64,000 bases of DNA from Bog-473 sp049513455 (lineage in GTDB: Bacteria > Actinomycetota > Acidimicrobiia > Acidimicrobiales > RAAP-2): contig JBEKWB010000015.1 of assembly GCA_049513455.1 (NCBI GenBank), forward strand, positions 6,059-70,058, given 5' to 3'. The translations under genes and the position numbers were made by a program. This document shows, piece by piece, positions 1 to 8,109 of this stretch. The notes under the pieces were generated by a model. The model searched no databases and was not told the DNA's origin. It saw only the letters and a program-made list of their open reading frames with translations. Each line of letters starts with the position of its first letter. Positions within the stretch are counted from its first letter, which is position 1.

Positions 1-2
1 CG

Positions 3-455
3 CTGTACTCGCACGTGGCGAGCCTCGAGGAGCTGCTGAGCCTGGTGCAGAACCGGGCGCTGGAAGAGCTCGGCTCGGGCCTTCAGCGCGCCGCGATGGG
101 CCGATCAGGTCCGGACGGCGTCCGGGCGCTGGCGTCGGCACTGCGCACATTCGCCACAAGTCATCCGGGACGGTACGACCTCGCCATGAGCAAGCCGATC
201 GACCGACCTGCGATGCAGGTCGCCAGCCTGGCCGCAGGAGAGGCCTTCGTCGCCGTCATCGCGTCCGTCGGTGTGCAGATGTCCAACGAGCTTGCGTTCT
301 CGTGTCTGGCCACACTGCACGGAGTCCTAACTTTGGATCGTGCCGGTCTGTATCCCCGGACCGAGGTGGATGTCGATGCCGTCTACGCGCAAGCAACCGA
401 ACTCGTCCTGCACGTCATGGAGCAGGTTGCGAGCGTGCATATTCATGTCGACTGA
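3..455 (+). CDS. TetR-family regulator, C-terminal part (5' end cut by window)
   Basis: The reading frame is open from the first bases and starts inside a protein: the residues LYSHVASLEELL are typical of the linker that follows the helix-turn-helix in TetR regulators of the WHG C-terminal domain class, and the rest (about 150 residues, with AMGRSGPDGVRAL and FATSHPGRYDL) matches that ligand-binding domain. The DNA-binding half lies upstream of the window. It ends 44 bases before the next gene on the same strand, so it may be co-transcribed with, and control, the binding-protein/DapB-like pair that follows. The assignment to TetR is by recognition of the C-terminal pattern only; ligand unknown. 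Confidence 0.72.
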   Translation: MYSHVASLEELLSLVQNRALEELGSGLQRAAMGRSGPDGVRALASALRTFATSHPGRYDLAMSKPIDRPAMQVASLAAGEAFVAVIASVGVQMSNELAFSCLATLHGVLTLDRAGLYPRTEVDVDAVYAQATELVLHVMEQVASVHIHVD

Positions 456-499
456 GACCGAACGTATCTAACGTCCGCACGAGAACACGGAGGAACGAA

Positions 500-1576
500 A
501 TGCCCGAACCCATAAAGATCGGCTGGCTCGGCGCAGCGCTCGATGGTCCCGATGGCGGCTACGACAAGATCCACCGTTTGGCGTTCGACGAGGGGGTCGA
601 ATCAGGCCTACTCGATCGGCCGTACGAGTTCGTATTGCACGGCGAGAACGGCCTCCCGAACGGGTCTGCGAAAAACGCCACCGACGGCTTCAAATACCTC
701 GTCGATGAAGGGTGCATCGGCATAGCGGGCGCCTACAGCTCCGACAACGCCATTACGGTGGCGCCGCTCGCGAACGACCTCCACGTACCCTTGATCTCCT
801 GGGCCGGGACGGACCGCCTGCAAGGGGAATACTGCTTCAGGCTCGGAAACGGTGATTGCGGGGGCGACGCCGCGCTGGTCGTGTCCTGGTTGGTCAAGCA
901 GGGCCACGCACGTATCGCCGTGCTGAGCGAGATAGCCCCCAACGGCGAGGAGTACTTCCGCTACTTCCGGATGGAGTGCCGGCGGCGCGGCGTGAGTATC
1001 GCTGCCGTGGAATCGGTCAGCCAGAGTCCCGAGAACCTCGCCGAGAACCTCGACCATCTCCGTCAGGTCAATGCCGATGCCCTCGTCTACATGGGATACG
1101 GGATGCTGGCGGCGAAGGGCCTCTTGCGCACGGCCTTGGATCAACTGGCATGGGATCCTCCCCGCATCATGAGCACCGCATTCATGTGGTATCTGATGGG
1201 CTTCGAGAAGTTCGAAGGCTGGGTCGGCATCGACCAGTTCGACCCGGCGAACGCCCTGGCCCAGCAGTTCCACGATCACTTCGTCGCCCGCTACGGACAG
1301 TCCCCGCCCTTGTGGCCGAACGCCATCCCGGTTCTCGCCTTCGACACCGCCCGCGTGCTCGTCGAGGGCCTTTTCCGGGCCCCGATCCTGAGCGGACCAG
1401 GGCTCAAGGCCGGGCTCGAATCGATCCGGTTCTTGCCCAGTGCCACCGGGGGCTCCCACACCCACATCGCGTGCGCTCCCTATGAGCACGGCATGTTCCG
1501 CGGCGACTGGCTCCTCTATGGCCGCGTCCACAACGGGCAGCTCGAATTCGAGGGTCTGTTCGAGCCGTGGGAGTGA
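500..1576 (+). CDS. Periplasmic-binding-protein type I fold protein without signal peptide
   Basis: This 358-residue protein resembles the branched-chain amino-acid/amide binding proteins of ABC transporters (Peripla_BP_6 type): an early IKIGWLGAALDGPDGG strand-loop, a central GIAGAYSSDNAITVAPL segment and WVGIDQFDPANALAQQF near residue 240. Unlike true transporter subunits it begins directly with MPEPIKIG, with no signal peptide or lipobox, so it should stay in the cytoplasm, where such folds act as small-molecule sensors (AmiC-like). The ATG at 500 is preceded by a good ribosome site (GGAGG at 490-494). It overlaps the next gene by four bases (GTGA). A paralogue lies at 5926-7041, also beside a DapB-like gene. 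No permease or ATPase gene is near. Sensor function is inference. Confidence 0.75.
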   Translation: MPEPIKIGWLGAALDGPDGGYDKIHRLAFDEGVESGLLDRPYEFVLHGENGLPNGSAKNATDGFKYLVDEGCIGIAGAYSSDNAITVAPLANDLHVPLISWAGTDRLQGEYCFRLGNGDCGGDAALVVSWLVKQGHARIAVLSEIAPNGEEYFRYFRMECRRRGVSIAAVESVSQSPENLAENLDHLRQVNADALVYMGYGMLAAKGLLRTALDQLAWDPPRIMSTAFMWYLMGFEKFEGWVGIDQFDPANALAQQFHDHFVARYGQSPPLWPNAIPVLAFDTARVLVEGLFRAPILSGPGLKAGLESIRFLPSATGGSHTHIACAPYEHGMFRGDWLLYGRVHNGQLEFEGLFEPWE

Positions 1577-2586
1577 GCACACAGCGAGTCGTGCAATGGA
1601 CGACAGGGAAGACTGGTCGAGCCGCCGTACGCGCCATAGTCGAGCATCCGAGGCTGACCCTCGTAGGGTGTTACGCCTGGTCAGCCGACAAGGTGGGTCG
1701 TGACGTCGGCGAGCTCTGCGGTATCGACAAAATCGGCGTGTCAGCCACGGACGACATCGACACGCTCCTCGCTCTCAAGCCTGACTGTGTTGTCTACACG
1801 CCGTATCGGCCCGATACCGACCATCTCACGCGGATCCTGGAGTCGGGTAGCAACGTCGTGACATCGATGTACCAGCTCACTGGGCGCGGCTATGGCAATG
1901 ACGCCTACGAGCGAATCGTCGCCGCAGCGGACCGTGGGTTCGCCTCGCTGTATGCGAGCGGTACCTACCCCGGATATGTCGGCACGGTCGCGCTCGCGCT
2001 CACGGCGGTGTCGTCGCGCATCGAGCGGATCACCATGCTCGAATCCGTGGACCTGCGCGGCTACGCGAACGAGCCTATGTACCGGGCGATGGGCATCGAC
2101 CGAGACCCGGCCGACCCCGAGGCCGCGAGATTGATTGCGGCAGCATGTGGATCGTTTCGTGATCAGGTGGCAGTGATGGCCCATGCTCTTGCGCTCGACC
2201 TCGACGAAATCCGCTTCCACGCTGACTTCGCCGTTGCCGATGCGGACACCGACTTCGGCTTCATGACCGTGGGCGCTGGTCGCGTTGCCGCAATCCGCGG
2301 CACCATCGCAGGCTGGGCCGGCGGCCGCCCCCGCATCGAATGCCGCTCAGTTTGGAAGCTCGGCGAGTACACGACTCCCGATTGGCCCGTCGAGCACGGC
2401 TATGTGATCGACATCGAGGGCACACCGTCGTTCCGGACCCGCATCGAGCCAGGCGAGCAGTGGAGCGGCTCGGTGAGCACGGCATTGCCGCTCGTCAACG
2501 CCATTCTCGGCGTCTGCGCGGCACCGCCGGGCATCGTCAACTACGGCGAACTCTCTCTTATCCGTGCTGCGCACGCTGTCCGCTGA
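1573..2586 (+). CDS. DapB-like NAD(P)-binding Rossmann protein
   Basis: A 337-residue protein of the dihydrodipicolinate-reductase-like family found in actinobacterial catabolic clusters. It opens with RVVQWTTGKTGRAAVRAI, a Rossmann GxxG nucleotide-binding turn, followed by GCYAWSADKVGRDVGEL, where the coenzyme-binding loop should lie, and SNVVTSMYQLTGRGYG in the middle. Real relatives include 2,4-diaminopentanoate dehydrogenase; most members have no proven reaction. I chose GTG 1573 because it gives a four-base overlap with the preceding gene; GTG 1567 in the same frame is possible. The pairing with a signal-less binding protein is repeated at 4877-7041 in reverse order, implying a joint function. 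Confidence 0.75.
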   Translation: MSTQRVVQWTTGKTGRAAVRAIVEHPRLTLVGCYAWSADKVGRDVGELCGIDKIGVSATDDIDTLLALKPDCVVYTPYRPDTDHLTRILESGSNVVTSMYQLTGRGYGNDAYERIVAAADRGFASLYASGTYPGYVGTVALALTAVSSRIERITMLESVDLRGYANEPMYRAMGIDRDPADPEAARLIAAACGSFRDQVAVMAHALALDLDEIRFHADFAVADADTDFGFMTVGAGRVAAIRGTIAGWAGGRPRIECRSVWKLGEYTTPDWPVEHGYVIDIEGTPSFRTRIEPGEQWSGSVSTALPLVNAILGVCAAPPGIVNYGELSLIRAAHAVR

Positions 2587-2934
2587 CCACTAATCAAGGT
2601 TGCGGAGCTTCAGAGACCGCTTCGTAGCCCGAGCGTTTGAGTCGCTCGTGCGACCCGTGGAGATGCGTCCGACGGAAGCCACTCCACGGGTCCGATGTCG
2701 CCAAATATCACGGACGTCCGCGCCTGCCGGGATTTGGGGAGCAGATCGGATACCAAGAAATAGCCACTGACCAGTAACTTTCCGCCGAACGAGTGCGCCC
2801 CTCGGGAGTCGAACCCGAAACCTAGTGGTTGTTTTGCGGGTTGAAGTCGGTGTCTTCCGTACAGGTGCCGACATGGGTAATGCCTACGTGTGGTAGGACC
2901 CGAATGCTCAACAGACCAATGGCAATGGGGACAG
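2587..2934. other. Non-coding stretch with tRNA-like fragment
   Basis: I see no convincing gene here. The only recognisable element is the tRNA 3'-end-like sequence at 2791-2823, listed separately. The rest shows no family signature on either strand, although a 125-codon frame stays open on the minus strand; its product (rich in Arg/Ser, no motif) looks like chance. Confidence 0.5.
2791..2823 (-). repeat. tRNA 3'-end-like fragment, left direct repeat (att-like)
   Basis: On the minus strand this reads as a T arm and acceptor 3' strand (TTCGGGTTCGACTCCCGA then GGGGCGCA). No D arm, anticodon arm or matching GCGCCCC acceptor 5' strand follows, so it is not a complete tRNA gene. The same 33 bases with one change (g/t at the position 18) occur in the same orientation at 8189-8221. 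Fragments of tRNA 3' ends in direct repeat are the usual scar of site-specific integration. Confidence 0.7.
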
Positions 2935-3021
2935 TCAGAGGAGGAGCCGGCCCTCGAAGAGGCGCGGCGGTTCGACAAGGTGGTCATCGACGCTCATCAG
3001 TATGATGTCGTCTACTTTCAT
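2935..3021 (-). pseudogene. Truncated amidohydrolase (N-terminal stump)
   Basis: Twenty-eight codons starting at ATG 3021 encode MKVDDIILMSVDDHLVEPP followed by RLFEG and then a stop. This is the characteristic N-terminus of the amidohydrolase-2 (TIM-barrel, COG2159) family, whose DxH metal motif is present as DDH; an intact member here would be near 400 residues. The ATG overlaps the TetR stop by four bases (ATGA), so an intact gene was once translationally coupled to the regulator. The break lies about 110 bases inside the left tRNA-like repeat, as expected if a rearrangement at that junction removed the rest of the gene. Confidence 0.6.
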
Positions 3022-3608
3022 GGTTCTCCTGCTTTGGCCGGTGGGGTGAGGACGCGCATGACAATCTCCACGACTGTGTCCATCCGCTTCGCGTGGTCGG
3101 CGGCGAGAGGGACGAAGATCCGTGCGAGAAGCGTCCCGTGGAGGACGTCGAATATCTCGTCGACGTCGAGGCCGGGTTCGGCGCCGGCGGCTTCGATGAT
3201 GGCGTAGAACTGAGGCCGGACCGAGAATTTGAGCCACTTGGTCGGGGGCGGCGGTTCGTGCTGGTACGCGGCGATGAGGCCGGGTATCGCGGCCCGGGCG
3301 GCGGGGGTGCCGAGGCTGCGGTGGAAGCCCTCGATCAGCCGGCTCAGGTCGGCACGCAGGTCGCCAGTCGCCTCGACGGCGATTTCGGTGAGGGTCGAGA
3401 AGGCGGCATCCTCGATGAGCGCGAGGCGGGTCGGCCAGCGCCTGTAGATGGACGGGGCGCTGGTGCCGGAGCGGCGGGCGATCTCCTGCACTGTCGCGGC
3501 GTTGAAGCCCTCCTCGGCAAGGATCTGCCGGGTCGCCTCCAGGACTGCCGGTTCGATCTTCGGATCGCGCGGCCGGCCCAGGGTCGCTGGTTCGATGGTG
3601 GTGCTCAT
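3018..3608 (-). CDS. TetR-family transcriptional regulator
   Basis: A 196-residue TetR/AcrR repressor. Residues 15-60 form the helix-turn-helix domain (ATRQILAEEGFNAATVQEIA, then SGTSAPSIYRRWPTRLALIE), and the remainder is a TetR_C_16-like ligand domain with IFVPLAADHAKRM near the end. It is divergent from the P450 gene at 3693, separated by 84 bases that contain a perfect 6-bp inverted repeat (3635-3655), a likely operator for both genes. It was followed by a coupled amidohydrolase, now truncated. Probable role: ligand-responsive control of the P450 operon; ligand unknown. Confidence 0.88.
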   Translation of the reverse strand: MSTTIEPATLGRPRDPKIEPAVLEATRQILAEEGFNAATVQEIARRSGTSAPSIYRRWPTRLALIEDAAFSTLTEIAVEATGDLRADLSRLIEGFHRSLGTPAARAAIPGLIAAYQHEPPPPTKWLKFSVRPQFYAIIEAAGAEPGLDVDEIFDVLHGTLLARIFVPLAADHAKRMDTVVEIVMRVLTPPAKAGEP

Positions 3609-3623
3609 GCGCTCCGTAGGGAC

Positions 3624-3655
3624 TTGACAGCAGATACGTTTGGAAGTCTAACGTA
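3624..3655 (+). promoter_or_regulatory. P450 promoter with inverted-repeat operator
   Basis: A consensus -35 box TTGACA (3624-3629) is followed at 17 bases by TCTAAC (or 19 by TAACGT) as a weak -10. Overlapping it is a perfect inverted repeat TACGTT-N9-AACGTA (3635-3655). Its place between a TetR gene and the P450 gene fits an autoregulated operator. A related half-site string (AACGTATCTAACGT) lies at about 463-476, upstream of the gene at 500. Confidence 0.5.
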
Positions 3656-3692
3656 AGAGTGTAGAACGAAACTAGGGGTACGAAGGGGGAGC

Positions 3693-4889
3693 GTGGTGCG
3701 AGCGGAGTGTCCTGTGACGAAGCTCGACTTCGTCAACTTGGTCGCGGCCTTTGGTGGGATGGGTTCCAGTGAGCAGTCGCAGCCGGCGAATAGCGCGCTG
3801 CTTGAGCAGGGCGCGGTGCGAATCGGCGATGCGGTCATGATCAACACCCGGGCGCTCGTCGACGAGGTATTGCGCAACCCGGGTTTGTACTCCTCGGAAG
3901 ATCTAGTCGAGCAGGGAAACACCCTGCCGTTGATCCCGCTGAACATCGACCCGCCCGAGCACGTCGGCTACCGGAAGCTGCTCGACCCGCTCTTTGCTCC
4001 GCGCCGGATTGACGCGCTGGAGGCCGACATCGCCGAGCGGGTGAACCACTTCATCGACGCGTTCATCGATCGCGGCTCATGCAACTTCACCGCCGAGCTC
4101 GCCGAGCTGTTCCCCTCGTCGGTGTTCCTCGGGATGATGGGCCTCCCGTGGGAGGAGCTGGAGACGCTTGTCTCGATGCGGGACGGCCTGCTCCGGCCCG
4201 GCGACCACACCATGGCGCCGGAGGAACGGTCGGCGATCCAACGGGAAACCGCGACACGGGTCTACGCATATTTCGACGCGATCCTCGAGGCGCGTGCCGC
4301 CGATCCGCGGGAGGACATCCTGTCGCACTTCGTCAGCCTCGAAGCTAACGGGGGCCGCCTGACGCGAGACGAGGTGCTGTCGATTTGTTTCGTGCTGCTC
4401 ACCGCCGGCCTCGACACCGTCACCGATTCGCTCACGTGCTTCTTCGCCTTCCTGGCGCAGAACCCCGAGCGTCGGCGACATATCGTCGAGGATCCCAACG
4501 TCATCCCAGGAGCGGTCGAGGAGCTCCTCCGCTGGGCGACCCCGGTGCCCTCGGTGGTGCGCTGGGTCCGGGAGGACACGAACCTCGGTGGCGAGACGAT
4601 CGGTGCCGGGAACCACGTGATGGTCAACCTCGGTGCGGCGAACCTGGACCCGGCGCAGTTCGAGGCCCCGATGGAGGTCCGCTTCGATCGGGAGGCGAAT
4701 CGCCACCTCGCCTTCGGGGGTGGGGTGCACCGGTGCCTGGGCTCGCACCTGGCTCGCCGTGAGCTCCGAATCGCGCTGCAGGAGTGGCACCGGCGCATCC
4801 CCGACTACACGCTTGCTCCCGACTACGAGGTCACGTACCTACCCCCGCTGCGGTACGTGCCGGACCTCCAGTTGACGTGGCCGGCCTGA
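3693..4889 (+). CDS. Cytochrome P450
   Basis: A 398-residue soluble bacterial P450 monooxygenase. The I-helix oxygen-activation motif AGLDT is near residues 237-241, the K-helix ExxR (EELLR) near 275, and the haem loop FGGGVHRCLGSHLARRE near 340-356 with the Cys ligand at about 347, so all catalytic landmarks are intact. It would hydroxylate a hydrophobic substrate using a separate ferredoxin and reductase, neither of which is encoded nearby. GTG 3693 is preceded by a GGGGGA site at close range; GTG 3696 is an alternative. It heads an operon with the DapB-like (13-base overlap), binding-protein-like and 7114 genes, and is probably repressed by the divergent TetR. Substrate unknown. Confidence 0.93.
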   Translation: MVRAECPVTKLDFVNLVAAFGGMGSSEQSQPANSALLEQGAVRIGDAVMINTRALVDEVLRNPGLYSSEDLVEQGNTLPLIPLNIDPPEHVGYRKLLDPLFAPRRIDALEADIAERVNHFIDAFIDRGSCNFTAELAELFPSSVFLGMMGLPWEELETLVSMRDGLLRPGDHTMAPEERSAIQRETATRVYAYFDAILEARAADPREDILSHFVSLEANGGRLTRDEVLSICFVLLTAGLDTVTDSLTCFFAFLAQNPERRRHIVEDPNVIPGAVEELLRWATPVPSVVRWVREDTNLGGETIGAGNHVMVNLGAANLDPAQFEAPMEVRFDREANRHLAFGGGVHRCLGSHLARRELRIALQEWHRRIPDYTLAPDYEVTYLPPLRYVPDLQLTWPA

Positions 4890-5929
4890 CGCGGGTCGTC
4901 CAGTGGGCGACCGGCACGACTGGTCGCTTGGCCCTGCGCGCAGTGATCGACGCCCCCGACCTCGAACTGGTCGGCGTGCGGGTCTACGACCCCGCCAAGG
5001 TCGGGCTCGACGCCGGCGACCTCGTCGATCGGCCGGCGACCGGTGTCACCGCCACGGATGCAAAGCGGGCGATCCTCGACCTCGCCCCGGATGTCGTCCT
5101 CTACATGGGTCGGGTCGAGCAGGACCTGAAGGGCTGTTTTGCTGATGTGGTCGACCTGCTTGGTGCGGGCATCGATGTCATCACGACCGGGAGCTCGTTC
5201 ATCGACACCCGGGCCTTCGACCAGGCCCGGCACGGGGCGATCGCCGAGGCCTGTGAACGGGGCGGTGGCACCTTCCTCGGTGTCGGTCTCTTCCCCGGCT
5301 TCTGGGGCGAAGTCATCGCACCGATACTCTCCCGCCTGGCCTTCACCTGCGATCGCATCTCTGTTCGGGAGACGCTGTCGTACGCCAGTTACCCGAGCGC
5401 CCAGCTGCTCTTCGACATCATGGGCTACGGCCACACGGCCGACTCGGACGTTCCGATGATGAGCGATCCATCGCGGGCCGGCGGCGCCTTCAACGGCACG
5501 GCTACCGTTCTGGCTAAGGCACTCGGCCTCGAACTCGCCGGACTGGATCCCTACCGCGAGGTCGCCGTCACCGAGCGCAAGCTGAACGTGGCCGCCGGCA
5601 CGATTCCCGCCGGGACGGTCGGGGCCATGAAGCTCGGCGTGCGTGCCGACTGCGGCCCGGTGACCATCGAGGTCGAGCATGTGACCTGGATGGCACCCGA
5701 CGTCGAGCCGACCTGGTCGGCCGGCGGGGAGGGCTACCACATCGAGTTCGGTGGGGCGCCGTCGCTGCGCTGCAGCCTCGAGCTCGGAATCCGCGGCGAG
5801 GACCACACCGAGATGGGCTGCCTGGCCACCGCGATGCACGCCGTTCACGCGATCCCCTCCGTGCGAGCAGCGAGCCCCGGTGTCCTCGACCTCGCCGACG
5901 TGACCACCTTCGTGGGGAGACTGACATGA
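4877..5929 (+). CDS. DapB-like NAD(P)-binding Rossmann protein (second copy)
   Basis: A 350-residue paralogue of 1573-2586, with the same opening (LTRVVQWATGTTGRLALRAV) and a following GVRVYDPAKVGLDAGDL segment. Mid-protein GTFLGVGLFPGFWGEV corresponds to the region that contacts substrate in DapB-like folds. The GTG at 4877 overlaps the P450 end by 13 bases and places the family N-terminus at residue 5; a longer frame upstream would run through P450 coding sequence and was not used. It overlaps the next gene by four bases (ATGA). A dehydrogenase or reductase role on the P450 product is plausible but unproven. Confidence 0.75.
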   Translation: MAGLTRVVQWATGTTGRLALRAVIDAPDLELVGVRVYDPAKVGLDAGDLVDRPATGVTATDAKRAILDLAPDVVLYMGRVEQDLKGCFADVVDLLGAGIDVITTGSSFIDTRAFDQARHGAIAEACERGGGTFLGVGLFPGFWGEVIAPILSRLAFTCDRISVRETLSYASYPSAQLLFDIMGYGHTADSDVPMMSDPSRAGGAFNGTATVLAKALGLELAGLDPYREVAVTERKLNVAAGTIPAGTVGAMKLGVRADCGPVTIEVEHVTWMAPDVEPTWSAGGEGYHIEFGGAPSLRCSLELGIRGEDHTEMGCLATAMHAVHAIPSVRAASPGVLDLADVTTFVGRLT

Positions 5930-7041
5930 GCAACGTGACGCCGGCCCGTATTGGTGTCCTGATCGACTACCTCGATCCCAACGGCGGCTACGACGAGAAC
6001 ATCCTGCCTTCGCTCGGGCTCGTCGCCGACGAGTTCGCCGAGAAGGGCCTGCTCGAGCGCCCGGTCGAGTTCGTCGTCCGCGCCGTACAGGGCCTCCCGA
6101 ACGGCACTTTCCGAGCCGTGCGTGACGCGTTCCACGAACTTCTCGACGAGGGCGCGCTCGTGATCTTCGGTCCGTGGGTCTCGGAGAACGGCGTCGCCCT
6201 ACGGCCCTACGTCGAGGCGGCCGCCGAGGCGGCCTGCATCACGATGGGCGCCTCGGAGTCGATGCTCGGCGAATGGGTCTTCGGGCTCCCCTCCGGTTCG
6301 ATGGAGGAAGAGCCCATCATCATGGCCACGGTCGCAGCGCTCGACGGCTGCCGATCCGTGGGCATCGCCTTCGAGGACTCCCTCATCGGCAACGAGTACC
6401 TCCGCACCACCCGGGTGGCTTGCAAGGACTGCGGGCTGCGCATCACCGCCGAGGTGCCGATCCCCCAAGTCGAGGCCGAGAAACAGGCGGCGATGCAGGT
6501 CCTCGCCGCCAACCGACCCGACGGCATCCTCCACGTGGGGTTCGGGCTCGGCATCCCCGGGATGAATGCAGCGCTCGAGGCGATCGGGTGGATGCCACCC
6601 CGCTACACCACTACCGCGTTCGAGTTCGCCGCCACCAACGACTGGTGGCGCGAGCAACTGGCCGGGTGGGTCGGCCTCGACCAATACGACGAGCGGAACC
6701 AGGTGGCCCGAAGGTTCCTCGACCGGTTCGAGGCCCGCCACGGCCGCCGGCCCGAGTACTTCTTCCCGCCCTACTGCTACGACGTAGGCAGGATGATGCT
6801 CCTCGCCATCGCCGGCGCGAAGCCACTCACCGGCGCCGGCGTCAAAGACGCCCTCGAGAAAATCAAGATGCTCCCGGCCGCCTCCGGCGCTCCGGGGACC
6901 CGACTGCGGTTCGGCCGCTACATCCGCCACGGGTGGATGGGTTCAGAGTTCCTCGTCGCCCGGCGCGTCCTTCCTGACGGCAGCCGCAGCGTCCTACACG
7001 CGACCATCGAGGGCCTCATCGATACACCGCCCGGCACGTGA
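5926..7041 (+). CDS. Periplasmic-binding-protein type I fold protein without signal peptide (second copy)
   Basis: A 371-residue paralogue of 500-1576; the two share the layout RIGVLIDYLDPNGGYDENI, GLLERPVEFVVRAVQGLPNG and WVGLDQYDERNQVARRFLDR. It starts MSNVTPARIGVLIDY with no signal peptide, transmembrane segment or lipobox, so it should be cytosolic in spite of its likeness to ABC-transporter binding subunits. Start ATG overlaps the previous stop (ATGA), tying its translation to the DapB-like protein. No transporter membrane or ATPase genes accompany it. It might sense or scaffold a pathway intermediate, or the fold may have acquired catalytic function; that part is inference. Confidence 0.75.
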   Translation: MSNVTPARIGVLIDYLDPNGGYDENILPSLGLVADEFAEKGLLERPVEFVVRAVQGLPNGTFRAVRDAFHELLDEGALVIFGPWVSENGVALRPYVEAAAEAACITMGASESMLGEWVFGLPSGSMEEEPIIMATVAALDGCRSVGIAFEDSLIGNEYLRTTRVACKDCGLRITAEVPIPQVEAEKQAAMQVLAANRPDGILHVGFGLGIPGMNAALEAIGWMPPRYTTTAFEFAATNDWWREQLAGWVGLDQYDERNQVARRFLDRFEARHGRRPEYFFPPYCYDVGRMMLLAIAGAKPLTGAGVKDALEKIKMLPAASGAPGTRLRFGRYIRHGWMGSEFLVARRVLPDGSRSVLHATIEGLIDTPPGT

Positions 7042-7113
7042 CAGGGCACGGTCGATCGCCCGGTGTAGATCGCGTTCAGTGAGGTCGAAACCAACAAAGG
7101 AGGAAAGACGATC

Positions 7114-8109
7114 ATGGTGCCCGAAAACATCGACTACGAGATGCACCTCGAAACCCCGACACTTGACCACTACCGGTTGGAGTGGGCGCCTTCCCAGCAC
7201 GTCCGGCTGGGCGGGATGTGGGCCCCAGGGATCGTGACTGACGCGTCAGGGCAGGACTACCTGGGTCTGCGCGGCTGGAGCGACTTTATCGGGGGCATGA
7301 CCCATACGGTGTCGCCGTTCTGCGGCTTTCGCGCGCTTCGAAAGGACCTCTACGAGGACCCACCGCACCTGTACGCCGAATACTCGCACCACGACTGGTT
7401 CGAGCCCTTCCAGTACGACGATACCAACGGGCAACTGACGATGAGCTACGACAGCGGGCGCTTGCAACGAGACGTTGACGGCTTACACTGGTACGACGCT
7501 GACGGCCGCTGGGAGCTCCACGGCGAAACCATCAGCAAGATCTTCGTGCTCCACGTTCCTCGCCAGGACGGCATCGAGAACGAGGTCTACTACCGCCACG
7601 AGCTACTGAAGGCGCGTGGAACCGTCAGCGGCGCATCCGTCGAGGGTTACCTCCACCAGGACTACTGCTACGGGCCACCCGGCTTCACCTACACCCAGCT
7701 GCCAATCGCCCGCCAGCTCGAAGGCTTATGGGTCTCCTGGATCCACGAATACACCGACGGTGAGGTGGGCGGCGGCTGTTTTTGGCAGGGCCGTGACAGC
7801 CCGAACTTCGGCCCGGGCTACCTCTTGCATGATGGCGAAACGACTGTGTACAGCGATGTAGCAGCCAAGTTGACCTTCAACGATGACGGTAAGCCCACGG
7901 CCATGCGTGTTGACGTCGGGGGCCAGTCGTTCGACTTCACCTTCGAATCGGTAGCGGGGCCACTCCATTTCATGGGCCGACTGGCCAGTAGCTCGTCGGG
8001 CAAAGAGGCCATTAGGAGCTGGTGCTGGATCGAGTACCCCAACGGCATGTTGTCACCGGAGATTCTCGACATGATGGGCCAGAAGTTCCACGTCGTGTGG
8101 GCGCGATAG
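7114..8109 (+). CDS. Unrecognised aromatic-rich protein, possibly lipocalin-like
   Basis: A 331-residue protein following the P450 operon by 72 bases, with a strong ribosome site AAAGGAGG at 7096-7103. It has no signal peptide or membrane segment and is rich in Trp, Tyr, Gly and Asp, with alternating hydrophobic/polar stretches (YSHHDWFEPFQYDD, GLWVSWIHEYTDGEVGGG, SWCWIEYPNGML) that suggest a beta-barrel. The pattern recalls AttH/CrtC-type lipocalin-like hydratases and cyclases that act on isoprenoids, but I cannot assign it with confidence. It is the last gene before the right tRNA-like repeat, so it belongs to the bracketed module. Confidence 0.7.
   Translation: MVPENIDYEMHLETPTLDHYRLEWAPSQHVRLGGMWAPGIVTDASGQDYLGLRGWSDFIGGMTHTVSPFCGFRALRKDLYEDPPHLYAEYSHHDWFEPFQYDDTNGQLTMSYDSGRLQRDVDGLHWYDADGRWELHGETISKIFVLHVPRQDGIENEVYYRHELLKARGTVSGASVEGYLHQDYCYGPPGFTYTQLPIARQLEGLWVSWIHEYTDGEVGGGCFWQGRDSPNFGPGYLLHDGETTVYSDVAAKLTFNDDGKPTAMRVDVGGQSFDFTFESVAGPLHFMGRLASSSSGKEAIRSWCWIEYPNGMLSPEILDMMGQKFHVVWAR

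Noticed and set aside
2610..2987. A 125-codon minus-strand frame in the gap at 2.6-3.0 kb
   Set aside because: No family motif, no ribosome site, overlaps the amidohydrolase stump and the tRNA-like repeat; composition looks like chance.
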